Below are positions 23,398 to 35,100 of a stretch of DNA of 64,000 nucleotides, one piece after another; positions within the stretch are counted from its first letter, which is position 1, and each line of letters opens with the position of its first letter. Under the pieces are notes generated by a model. That model saw only the letters and a program-made list of their open reading frames with translations. It was not told the origin of the DNA and made no database searches. A program made the position numbers and the translations under genes. Source of the stretch: Ancylostoma caninum (Eukaryota; Nematoda; Chromadorea; Rhabditida; Ancylostomatidae). The DNA lies in NCBI GenBank assembly GCA_037903475.1, contig JBAJFG010000582.1, positions 992,001-1,056,000 on the forward strand, read 5' to 3'.

Positions 23398-26300
23398 TTA
23401 AAAGCGAATTTCTTAACTCGAATATATTTAATGCACCACTTGGTCTTAGGTACATATACTTGCCATTATTCCATATCGCTTTTCCAAGCCTGCGCATCAT
23501 GGTTGAATGTTATCTTTAGCCATGTCCAACATATCACTCCATGATAATACTACTATAAATTAAGTATACTATATCTATTTATCAGATACAACGATGTGGA
23601 GGCGGAAATCCGTGTGACTCAACCTACAGGACCACACATGAATTTGTGTGGAACGCTCTTCCTTTCAGCTGAAAATCCATGATGCTGCGGGCGACACGAC
23701 TCACTCACGGGAGGTCTAAATTACATGCTCGAGATGGTAGAATCCAATATCACATCGTTGCACACCCATATATGTAGTTTTTAGCAATGTCTTTTGTTCC
23801 GTTGAACAATGGAAAATCATTGAGACCAGGCCATGGAAGAGCAAAGGAATTCGCGCTGATGAAGATTTTTTTCGGGATGACGTCTCTATCCTACTGCTTC
23901 GTTGCGTTGATACATACATTGCAAGCGAAGTGAAAAGGACAACATTCGAGATTTTCTAGGTGATATGAGCCCTCACCTTCTTCTTATGGAAAGATTTTAA
24001 CAAATGTGACTTTAATGCATTTCTGGCGTCACCACTTGTGAGATGCGTGGTTAACAACAAGTTATTATATGATAGGTTTATTTTTACAGTCTGACGCCTC
24101 TCGCCGTATACCAAATTTTGTGGGGATCTTTTCACCGTTAATAATCTGCCTTGGACATACGTATGTCCGTGCCAGATTAATCTGCATCTTCTCACCTCAT
24201 CCAGTTATTATATGTATGATAAGTTTACTTTTGTAGTCTTGTAACCTCATCCAATGTGTTTTCGGGAGAGTTTTCACATCATTTGGAGGCTCTGAGGGAG
24301 TGGGAAAATAAAATTTTTGAATTACAGATTATAATGTTAAATAATCTGGTTAAATTAATTAATTCAATAATAATCTACATAATTTAAAGATCGAATGCAT
24401 AAACAAAAAGCTAATTAATGATTTACATAGTTTAAAAATCTAATTTAAATTAATCTTATGCTTGAAAAGTAACCATAAAAATTAACAGCTGAACGTTACC
24501 TAAATGAAGAGGTTTGCCTATTTTGTGCGGTGCTCTTGAAAATTTCAAAGACTCGTTCTCCATGAGTTGGTCTTTCCCCGTTGTCGTTCACGTACAATAC
24601 ACTAACTCACTACAATTCCTTCTCTTCCTTTTCAACAAGGGAAAGCGACTTTAAATCATGAATCCACGGACAAGAAAAAGTTCAGCAAACGTGTTTTATA
24701 GTACGTCCCACTGAGGAAGGTAGTTGAAGAGGTGTCAGAGAGAAGAAGAGCGCTTGAAAGAGTGCAGCAATTGTAGGGGGTGATGGTGCAAGGAGGCGCC
24801 ATGTAAGAATACTTTACTATTGTAACCTCTTGTATAAATTATTTTAAATAGCGAAGCACTGCAGCGATGTGCTGTTATTTTGCTGCATTTTGATCTTGTT
24901 TTCGATGAGATAGTCCTGACAAACCTCACCTTCATAACAGCCCTCATGTTTACATAATGGCAATAGCGGGAGCTCCCATGGGGATTTGTTTCCTTGAAGA
25001 CCGCAGATAGCGTGGACGTCGTCACGAGCGTCGCGATGCAGGAGCCTACTCTGAGTGTATTTGTCTAGTCATTACAAACGCAGTGCACTTTGTATTTGAA
25101 TGGCTTTTGATTGAGTGAATTATTTATGGCGTTCACACAGCGCTGGGTGGAGCCGTCGGTGTGGAGCCATTCATAGAGCTGTGGGTGTGCGGGTGTGTGT
25201 GTGTTTAGAGCTGTCCATATCCGCATCGCTGTTTCTGTTGAGATTCGTCAGATAAATTGGATTTGTCTTTCGCACAGCACAAGACTCCTTCTCGGGTGTT
25301 TGCGCAACGTTCTGCTTGAGGGTTTCGTAGTTCACTGCGACCGCTTCATCTCTGGACCCCAGACATCCACTGGTTCTGCAGCTTTGATCCATTTCATTCT
25401 GTGTTTGCTGAGTTGCACATCGTTTTTCTATTGGTACATTCACTTGAATACACTGAAGGATTTTCGAAAATATTAAACAATAGAAACTCGAACTCCACCT
25501 CCTCCTTACAATGGAAGTTCGGTTGAATGCCGGTCCATAGACGTGTCATAAATCCTCTCCTCAGCTATTGAACTGGGAGACGGTTATATGACATGACAGT
25601 ATATTGCATGTGATTGCAAATGTTGATTTAAGAAATATAGGAATTAATTAATAATAATTAACAACATCTAACAAATAACAAGCAAATACTACATTTGATA
25701 TCTTCGAATTCAGAAATTGAATATCACAGAAGTTGAGGATTTACTATTTATTTATTTACTGATTTATTTATTTATTTAATTATTTATTTATTCGAATGCA
25801 CGTTAACGTTCACCATACAAGTTCAGCAAAACGAAGAACCAAACAAAGTTAAAGTCATTTGGAGGAAAAACTTTCAACCTAAAAAGAGGGATAAAATCAC
25901 AGAAAATATAAGAAAAAAATAAAAGTAAGCTTTTAGACAAACTTCTGAATTCAATACGATAGTCTAAAATAAATTCATCCCAAGCGTAGGCACGCATCAG
26001 GTATTCAAGAAGAATGAAGCAACACGACTCTTGGAAAAGCATGAGAAGGACTTTAGGGCTTTCCTTTTCCCAATATTTTTATTCGAATTTTCTGAATCAA
26101 GAGCTTGGTTGGTGATTGAACCGGTTGAAGTACATATTTGATTTCCATTCGCTTTTGAGTGTGATGGAAACGTTTCCTAGCGAGATCCTGTTCCGAAAAT
26201 CAGTGGAGGATCCGAGGACGTTCCCGGGAACATTATGGACTTTCCGCTTCCTCAAAGGGGACGATTTCTCTATTAAAGAAACAGTACATGCTTCATTGCT

Positions 26301-26403
26301 GTCACTGCTATCTACACCTATTTGGTTTCCTCAAAATGACAAAGTTCTCAGGCTAAATATCTCTATTTTTTTCATGTGAAGCTAGTCTCCACTGGGTGTA
26401 CGC
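23398..26403. other. Region without supported gene
   Basis: AT-rich block at 24300-24480 built of TTAATTAATT/TTTAAA words. A 90-codon minus frame at 25443-25171 (with NVAQTPEKESCAVRKTNPIY) looks coding-like but has no supporting signals. Simple repeat at 25743-25795. Confidence 0.35.
25743..25795. repeat. (TTTA)n simple repeat
   Basis: Run of TTTATTTATTTACTGATTTATTTA type. No other function is seen. Confidence 0.9.
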
Positions 26404-26796
26404 TTAGGTTCGATCCTCCCCGGGGAAACTTATATGTCCAACCACCGAAGGCATCATGCGAGTGCGATATTCTACAGAATTTGCAGTCATTAGCAAGTCG
26501 TTAGTGCAAAATGCTGGCTCAGGGGTAAGTCCGTCGTTTCCGAAACTCTCTGTGAGGATTTTTTTTATCAAGAGCTTTTCGCCTGGATACTGTTTTTCAG
26601 TGATTTTTGAATAACCTTCTACGGCAAGGACCGTAGATAATCCTGAGGACCTTAGAAATTCTCCATTGATCAAGATCGAACTATCTCTTTGGGCCGAGAT
26701 CTGACCCGGAGGCGTTACTGAGATTGCCCATAATAAAAGTGTTAGCACACCCACACATTTATCCTTCACTTGGAGCCCATCAACATGTTTACCCAT
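26404..26796 (-). CDS. Candidate single-exon ORF, 130 residues, with hydrophobic N-terminal segment
   Basis: Longest intact minus frame outside the repeats. After MGKHVDGLQVKDK comes CVGVLTLLLWAISV, which could be a signal anchor, then PGQISAQRDSSILINGEFL and a mixed C-terminal part with KITEKQYPGEKLLIKKILTE. No family was recognised, and no poly(A) signal or trans-splice site was checked that settles it. It lies 2.2 kb upstream of the receptor on the other strand. Confidence 0.25.
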   Translation of the reverse strand: MGKHVDGLQVKDKCVGVLTLLLWAISVTPPGQISAQRDSSILINGEFLRSSGLSTVLAVEGYSKITEKQYPGEKLLIKKILTESFGNDGLTPEPAFCTNDLLMTANSVEYRTRMMPSVVGHISFPGEDRT

Positions 26797-28128
26797 ACGT
26801 GACGTTGTCTTGCCCTGTTGCTACCCATGGGTAATCATTCCCGTAGGTTGGATTACTAATCTTTCCAATAATGCATACGGGGCCTATTGAATTTTTAATA
26901 TGCATTTCTACCATTGCTCTGGCAATCTGAATGAGGTGAGTCTCGTCATTCTGGCATTCTGGGAGAATTAGTCATATTCCGGAGTACATTTCCACCTTTC
27001 ATGAGCGGGCTCATTACACAGAGCCTATTTCTCCGGGACCAATCACCAGCCTATCTATTGAGCCTTAACGAGTTGTTATCCTACGGAATGAATTCCTTGC
27101 ATTTAAGTTCCTCGTTCGACATGCTTTATTTTAAGAACACTACATACGTGAATCTTCTTGTGAGGGAAAACCTACTCCTCAGAATAGACTATTTCTTCGT
27201 CTCCTTTCGAAAATTCTTCAATTTCAGCAGTAACAATGCGTTAGGGACCTTTTGGTTTCGCAAACAAACTTCTTCCCCAACTTTCCCCTAAGACAATTTG
27301 TTGACGGGGAAGGAGGAGATCTTTTTAGTATTTTTGTTTTTGTAAACTTATAACAAAGAAACTTGAGTTGGTGCAAATTTACCTGTTTTTTTTTTTCAAG
27401 TGATAAATCATGTCGTACCTGTGACTTTTTTGCATAGCATTGTCTTTTTCGTATAATATTTCTTCCTATGGAAAATGAAACATCCAATCACACAAAGTGA
27501 GCAATATTGAGGTATAACGAAAAGGCAATTTTCTCAGTTCATCAGCTCCCTCGGTACAGAAGCTGTTCCTACAATCGTTGGCTAAATAAATGAGGCTGTT
27601 TACAGGTAGAACCCCAAGTGCCCGGAAATCTTTCGCGTTGAACAGCAGTTCATTGGTCTGTTGTGGAGCTTTCCGTAATTTCCAGGAGATTGAAGGTAAA
27701 AGTACTCGGAACAAAGGGATCTGCTCGCAGACAGATTCCTTAAGATTATCTGGTTTAGCTTGGTTCTCCACTCCCTGTTCGCTTTTTCTCTTGTTACTCT
27801 TTCACTTACTCAATAATTGAACCTTGAAAATCCCTAGAACATTTTTTATGCCTTGGTTGGACCTGTCTACTACACTAAAACAGTTCCTGCGCCTTATTTA
27901 TTCATTTCTTACGACCGTGGGTAAACTACAAACCTACGATCATGGTCTCCATTACAGATACAACTATGTGGTGTTTAGCATCAGGGAAGACAAAGAAATA
28001 ACGCAAAAGTCAACAAAGGAGGTAAACGTTTCAGACAAGGACATCGAAAAATAATTCGTAATATCCTTAAAGCAACAACACTAACATCACTAACAACAAA
28101 AAAGCAATAACGAAAAATATGGACCTAG

Positions 28129-28240
28129 CAGTGGCGGTCGTTGAACGGGACCGGAGGGGGGGGGGGAGGGTCGGGTACGAAAAGAGTATACTCTCCAAGA
28201 GGAGGTCTGGGCGGTGGAAATTTCAAAAAATAAAGTATCT
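28129..28240. mobile_element. Left-end fragment of the hAT-like family
   Basis: Starts CAGTGGCGGTCG followed by a long G-run, as in the other copies. No matching right end is found. It lies about 740 bases upstream of the receptor start. Confidence 0.4.
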
Positions 28241-28971
28241 AAGAAATTTCCTCTTCATTCGAGTCATTAATAATAACTGTTCAGAAACAGTGTTTTATTT
28301 AGGACAAGGATTTCAAACAACTCGATGCAATGTATTTATTTTGCAAGGTAATTTTGGGATGTTTGTGCATTCCTACTCGAGCGAACTTAGTGAGAAGTGA
28401 CGCCTGATGCGTTTTCCTCCTTGCTCTTTGCCCTTCTCAAGTTTCTGCTGTTCCGTGTGCTAGGCAAAAATAGCTCATCCTGAAGCTCTCCATCGATTCG
28501 CCCTTTGGATCCTAACATATCCTTCCCAATCTTCCTCAGTACAGTGCTATTCAAAGAGATTCTTTATCGTCTTACTGCGCTTCGTTTTTCCCCGGCTTTA
28601 GAATCCGTTTAGTGGATAAGTTCCTAGAGAAATCGAGAAACTGTTCTGGTACCGCAGGAAGTCCACATAGGATTTCTTGTTTTCCACAGTTTTTCCTCCG
28701 GATTCGAATCGGAGTGCCTTTCCCTAATTCTCCGTTCTTCTCATGCTACGAAGCCATTCCTAGCAAAGTGCGTTCTAAATCGACGGGCACTGAGAATTTC
28801 CTTATTAAGACTCTGCTGCTGTCGTTGTCGTGATGTGGCCGGACGTATCCTACGTACTCGTGTCCTCCTACAGACAGCTAGCTGTTCACTCTAATTCCGT
28901 CATCCTTTGGTCTTCCATCGCCAATGCAAGACCCGTTCTCGTGCTTCCACAAGTGTTTTCCTCAGCATTTC

Positions 28972-28973
28972 AG
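28972..28973 (+). promoter_or_regulatory. Probable trans-splice (or first intron) acceptor of the receptor gene
   Basis: A pyrimidine-rich run with two AGs (ctcag, then catttcag) ends at 28973, eight bases before the ATG at 28982. An acceptor this close to a start codon is the usual picture for spliced-leader addition in nematodes. The same site could instead close an intron after an upstream exon that would lengthen the short extracellular N-terminus. The frame stays open upstream to 28907, so sequence alone does not decide. Confidence 0.5.
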
Positions 28974-28981
28974 GATTTGCT

Positions 28982-29112
28982 ATGAAAACGAACTGTGATC
29001 TGGAGATCTCCTTCTACAATGTGCTGCTCAGTATTGTTTTTCTTTTTCTCTTCACTCTCTCCCTAATTGGTAACTCTCTCGTCATATTCACTATTTTATC
29101 AAAAACCCATAG
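28982..29112 (+). CDS. Receptor exon 1: N-terminus and helix 1
   Basis: Codes residues 1-43 plus two bases of R44. It contains a hydrophobic helix with the conserved IGN motif. The donor is AG|GTGAGC at 29113. The adjoining intron is only 83 bases. Confidence 0.85.
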
Positions 29113-32100
29113 GTGAGCCCAATGCTTTCTTTTCCTTTCATACTACCTTGCATTTGTGCTTTCTACGATTATATGGTGAGGGTTTTTATTTGCAGGACCC
29201 GTTCAATCACTAATTTCTACTTATTAAATCTAGCAGTGGCCGACTTGCTAAGGTAGTTCACTTTAAAAAATTTTATCGTAATTTTTTTGACCACCTGAAA
29301 GTACACGACTTTTTTCCAGAAGTGTGGTGTGCATGCCGCTCACATTGCTAAGTGAACTCACCAAATGTTGGCTTCTTGGTCCGATGATGTGCAAGGCGGT
29401 CGCATACCTTCAGCGTAAGTTCTTAAGATAATTAACTGTTTCCCTCTCGCTCATTCACTATTTCACGCATTCATTCATTCATTCATTCATTCATTCATTC
29501 ATTCACTCATGCACCCATTCATTCATCCATTCTGTCATCCATGCATTCATTTATTCGTTGTCAATTCATTACTTATGCATTGGTGCTTCAATTACGCTCG
29601 ATTGATCATCCCTTTTCTCCACTTCTCCTTCACGCTTTATTTCCTTCTTTCTCCTTATACTTCTTTCATAATGAGACCTCTTTAATATTTGCGCCTGTTA
29701 GTTTTCCATAGTCCTCTTCTATTATTCCTACCTGCTTCGTAGATTCCTGGACCAGGAATGTTTGCCAGACGCTGTTTTCGGACTTCGCGTACGTTTTCCA
29801 TTGCTGAACTGTTTTGTCCGATCCAGCCGGGATCGATAGTCCGGGCCAAAGCGTTATTCCGGCACCAAAGCTATTGTTGCTCCATGTAATTTTCATCAAA
29901 TAACGCAGCCAAATAGAATTCTAAGTACCGCGGAAACTTTGTGTGGGGTAGTGCGTACTAATGCCTCGTTCGAGTTCCGCCTCTGGTTGAGGGCAAGAAA
30001 TGACGTGGTTATGCTCACAGTGCTCTCAGAGGGCATGTTGGCCGGAGTAGGAAGTCTCCGATGAGAAGAAATCCACTCCAGAGCAATAGGACTTTCTCAA
30101 ATAGCCAAAAACAATGTAAAATATGTGTAACGCTTTATGTAAAATAACCTTTTGAAGTTGCGATAATCCTAGCATGAACTTCAGAAAGGCTGTGAGATTA
30201 TAATTGCTTATAAAAAACTACCTTTCCTAAAGGAGCAATTTTAACGATGTTCTGAAAACGGTCTGTTTTCTGCCGTGAATTTTCGTCTCATGGTAGTTAA
30301 ACGCTCACAGCTCCATAGTTTCCAGAGCTCTTTCAAATGCAGAGCCTCACCTCAAAATCGACTTCAAGGGTAATGTTACTTTTGTACTTTTGTGTCTCAC
30401 AGGTTGTAAATTTAGCAACTTTTGTTGGGCTGACGCTTCAACTACACATCGGCTTCAGAGGCCTGAAAGCGGCTTTATACCGAAGTAATTCAAGTTCAAA
30501 TCTAAAAAATTTTGAATGATTTTATGTTTTTCATGCTGAAATAATCTTCAGGCGACACATATCACAATAACGAACATGATTACTCACAGAAGTGATAAAA
30601 CACCGTTTTCGAGCGCCTTCTTTTTTGGAGAATTCCGAGTGCCCATTGAGACAGTTGCCACAAGTCTGCACACTTGGTGATATCAATCGCTAGCAATTTG
30701 CTCTTACCTGTGACAGATGTCTGAATGAGCACCCCTTTTTTCCCTAAAAGAAGCGGCTCAGAAACGGGTTTTCTGGTTTTTTTTTGTTTGAGGGATTATG
30801 TACACCATTGCGCTCAGTGTCTCGTAGCGATTCTTTTTAAATAAAAGGCTCAAAATCGATTTTGAGGTGGGACATCGCTTTCATAGAATAGCTGGACCAC
30901 TCCGAAGCGATGTTCTTTCCCCTAGACAACTCTCAGCAGATAACTTTCTTTCAAATTTGTTTTTAATTCGTCCATATGAATCCGTAAAGGTAAGTTGTAG
31001 ACGTCACGGTAAACCGACCTGCATGAATTTCCAAAAGAGGATCCAGAGTCTTTCACCCATTACTCCTGTTTAGTATATGGGTCACAGTGTTTTCGGGAAA
31101 TTTTACATGCATTTCTTGTTTCTTCTCCCTGAAAAACTCTTCGAGGCACTAGATTTCGTTCGTATTTTTCGAACAACATCCGTCACTCATTCTGGGAAAC
31201 TCCTCGTCATTGTTGAGCTTATCTCCATCAAATGTGATGGGAAAGTGCCAAAGAGTCGAAAGAATTCGAGTCAAAATCTCGTCTATGTGCTCCTTTCTGA
31301 ATGCGAAGAACAGCCGTAGTAAAACACAATCCGGCTACCTCTTTCTTTGCTCAATCACGTTATATCTGTGGTTGTTATCTCCACAAAAGGAAATAGTCTT
31401 TTTTTTGCTACTGCTGAGAATTTATTGCATTGCCTTTCCAGCTTCCGATATAGTTCTTGCCTCGCATTTCCCGGAAAAGATGACTTTCTAGGAACGCTAA
31501 AAAGGTAATGCAATGCATTAGAGATTTGTTCCGCACAAAAGGCAATGCAAAGGTCTGGGCATTTATTACTTCCGCTTTCATGCTATATTGCATTTCCTTA
31601 AACGACGATGTTTCACTTGGTCTACTTCCAGGATAATTGTACTTTGCATATACATGCAATGAAATCGGACAGGATGATGTGACAGGATGTATTCCATATT
31701 CTGACATAGCCTTTCGATCGTTATTTGGAGATGCCTCTATGAAAATGAAAGAAATCCTTGTTGGGATGAACGTGAGGGTGCTCCCCTTCATAAACTCCTT
31801 AGATTTTTATAAAAGAACACTCAGAACCCCAAGAACAAGTCATCGGTCCACCTTTGACACAAAACAACTTCCAAACAACGTCTTAGCTGGCAAATCGTCA
31901 AATTTGAACTCATCACGCCTTGGAGAAACAAGTTGTCGTTGACTGACATTTCTCCGACAGCTTGTCGACAAGGAAGAGCCAAAACAACTTGCATGCAATT
32001 TTCTCACACAAACGACTTCTCAGCAAGCCTTTGGGACATGTCGAGCGTTATACCCAGAAAGCGCGGTGCTACGGAGCTCTTCGATTGGCTGGTTTCGTGC

Positions 32101-35100
32101 ATTGACCAATTCCAGAGCTTTCCCGCGCCGCCCTCTCCAGGAGTAAAGCTCCGCACCCGCTTTTTGGTTTTTGGTTTCTGGTTGGTTCAACAACCTGTCC
32201 ACGTGGGAGGGCCAAAACAATTTGTCGACTACTTTCTCACAAGAACGGGGGAGTAGGGAATTCTCGATAATCTTCTACGTCTGAAAAGTAGTAAGATGGA
32301 AAAAAGGTGAGGACTGAGCAGGAAAAGGTGAGAACAAGTTGTCGACATGCATAGGGGCGAGCAAGTTGTAGCTGCAGTTAGAAATTTGCTGGCCAAATGC
32401 TTGCAAGCAAGTTGAGTTAAGGGTTCCTAGTATTCCAGTGTCCGCCGGTTCAAAAAGAATTAAAACTAATTCTAATTTGAGTGATGAGTATCTATGAACA
32501 CATAGGGCTGATGACGTATTATATGTCTTTGGATTCGAATACATCATTTTGAAAAATCGAGAATTCCGAGATTCAAAAAAGAGAGAGCAACACAGTCCCG
32601 AAAGGAAGTAAAGAAGTGGTGTGGGACTTTCTATTCATTGGGAATTCAAATCTTTTGGATCGCATCCTGAATTACTTGTTCACTAATGAAACTATTCGAT
32701 GTTCAGTCGGTTACAAGCATAGTGATAATGATAGTGAAAACTATGGGTATTGATTGCAACGTTGCATCCCGTGGATCGCTTCCCATCGTCCTACATATTC
32801 CTTGAATATCTTCTCTCTCTCCCTCTCTGCTTCACAAATTGAACATGACGATCAGAGGTCAAATTTAAGAACACCCTCTAACTCTGTTTCTAAGCATTTT
32901 TGGTAATGCTTCCTTAGACCTATTGCTAAAAACTCTTTCTTCGTAGCCTAAATTCAGAACCTTGTGTAAGTATTATTGTGCTGCAAACTATATCCCAAAC
33001 TAATGCATTAATCCCCATTGTGACCCACAAAATCAGAAACTTATCCTCAAGCCGCCGTTTTTCAGCCGTAGGAGTCTGTGCTTCTGCTTACACACTGGCC
33101 GTCATCGCTGTCGAGCGCTACTACGCCATCTGTCGCCCTCTGCAATCGCGGAAATGGAGGACCAAGGTGACTGTTTCGTGAGGCCGAGCTCATTTCTCAG
33201 TTCCCAGGCCTTTTCTCGTTTTTCCAGTCTTCCAATTTTTCCGCCCCTGCAATACATTTCACTCTCAACGTCATCCACTTCAGAAGCGCGCACTTTTCAC
33301 CATCTCTCTGGTGTGGGTCTTCTCGTTCGTCTGCAACATCGGCTCGCTGTTCATCTTCGACTCGGTGCCCTACCGGACGCAGTGGACGTGCGACACCACG
33401 AAGGGACCGTTGATCGACTTCCTCTACCAGCTCTACATAACTCTCGTGAGTAAGCTTACACTCAGCTCGCGCGGGTGCAGGTTCAATAAATAGGTTCAAT
33501 AACTAGAGGTTCAATAAATTTTCTGTATGAGTAGGGAAAGGAGAACATTTTCGCTGAAGCTTTGGGAAGGAAATTTTGAGGCCAAGCTGAATTACTCAGG
33601 TGGAAATCAGACGTTTTGTTAAATATCAATGGTAAGGGAAGAGCAATCAGTGCTAATACATGGATCGCCGCTGGAAGTTCTAAAAAAAGCCGATAGAAAT
33701 TAATTTCAAGTGTAAACTACTATTAAATATAATTAACTACAACAAATGCTCATAGAATGTCAGTAAGAAAAAGGGAATTTAAAATAAACTGGCACGAAAT
33801 CTCATAATATTTTGTATTGATGATGAAAAACATGGCAACCTATTTTCGGAGAGGAGGGGTGGAAGACCGGAGTCCTACGTACGTACAGAGAGGAACAATA
33901 AGCACTAGGAGACGTGGCAGGGCCTGAGTGAAAAAAAGCTGAGTAGGGCAGAATTCTCCTTCTCATGAAGAAACCTCATTGACTTCTTTTCCCACTCTTT
34001 TCAAACTCGTAAAAATGAAACCAGATCTTCTACGGAGCAGGAGCAAGAAAAAATCTGAAAAACTGCAAGCGTTAATGGTCATTTTGCAGTTTCCTTGACA
34101 CTGCTCAACCTCAGCTCTTTTAATGCAGTTGTCTTCTGATTCTCTGTACCTAAATTCATTCATTTGATTTTTTTAAAAATTTCAAATACTTAAGTTTGAA
34201 TTTTGTGAACGCCACCCACCTATAGCACTAGCCGAAATTATATAGCCTTTTACACTTCTATTCACTTTCACTCATAACTTCTGTTAAAGCCAGGCTCGGG
34301 AGCGCAAAGCTTTCTACAAGAGTTGTAGATGCTCGAGACTAATGGAAAACCAGCGGATTCCTTCTATTCCGTGGATAAGTTTTCCTGGAACAGAACTTTT
34401 ATTAATGAAGGTCAGAGTCTGTGTCATAGCGGTTCCCAGAAAGAGCCACGGAATGACTTTAATGTGGAATCTCATAACATAATCTACATATTTTAGTGAA
34501 GTAGACGCATATCCTGTAGAATTCGGGCGTTTAAGGGACAATGGTCTGTATAAGGGAGACCTTCGTTGAAACATTTGAGCAATAACACTTTACGAGCACT
34601 TCAATGATCGTAAATCAAACTTTGCTGCACAATACGGCGTCAGCACTTTTCGGTTGATTGCTCACTCTCTGCTAGACGTGCATGGAGACAATGAAACTTC
34701 GAACTCTTTAAAAGTCCCAAGTATACATACAAGTGGTCGTGGTGCGCCTAGTAGTGCAAGTCACGGAATGGCTATATAATTTTGGCCGTTACTGTATGTA
34801 CACAGATATCTAGACAGCGCAGTTTTGGAGCACTTTACTTATGAAAATGTGCCCCTGCTTTGCCCTTGTTCATTCAACTTGAAAATTTTTGTGTAGTAAT
34901 CACCCGTAGTCCATTCATCCAGAAAAAAGTCACTATTCATTTTGGCTTCTCGATGGGGTTTTGGGGGCGAGGGAGCAAAACGTTGTGTTTTGAAAAGCGA
35001 GCAATGCATTGTGTCCGTCAAGGGGCCAATTCCTTCGAAAACGAAGGCAGGGAAAACGACTAGAGTATTATTCGCATGCTGGAGACTCCTCCTACAATGC

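Larger units (their letters stand above)
26797..28973. other. Upstream flank of the receptor gene
   Basis: Expected to hold the promoter, but no motif that I can name is visible. A minus frame at 27771-27466 is protein-like without further support. A hAT-like fragment lies at 28129-28240. Pyrimidine-rich sequence runs from 28410 to the first acceptor. Confidence 0.35.
29415..33065 (+). other. Receptor intron 3 (3.65 kb)
   Basis: Holds the CATT microsatellite, a 77-codon minus frame at 29899-29666 (KITWSNNSFGAGITLWPG), a 127-codon minus frame at 31791-31408 and the TTGTCGAC motif cluster. None of these is assigned to a family. Confidence 0.5.

Noticed and set aside
29467..29575. Regular repeats that might suggest a CRISPR-like array
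   Set aside because: They are a CATT microsatellite in a eukaryotic intron without spacers.
33197..33499. 100-codon minus ORF rich in Glu and Arg
   Set aside because: It is antisense to receptor exon 5 and its flanks; the sense strand explains the sequence.
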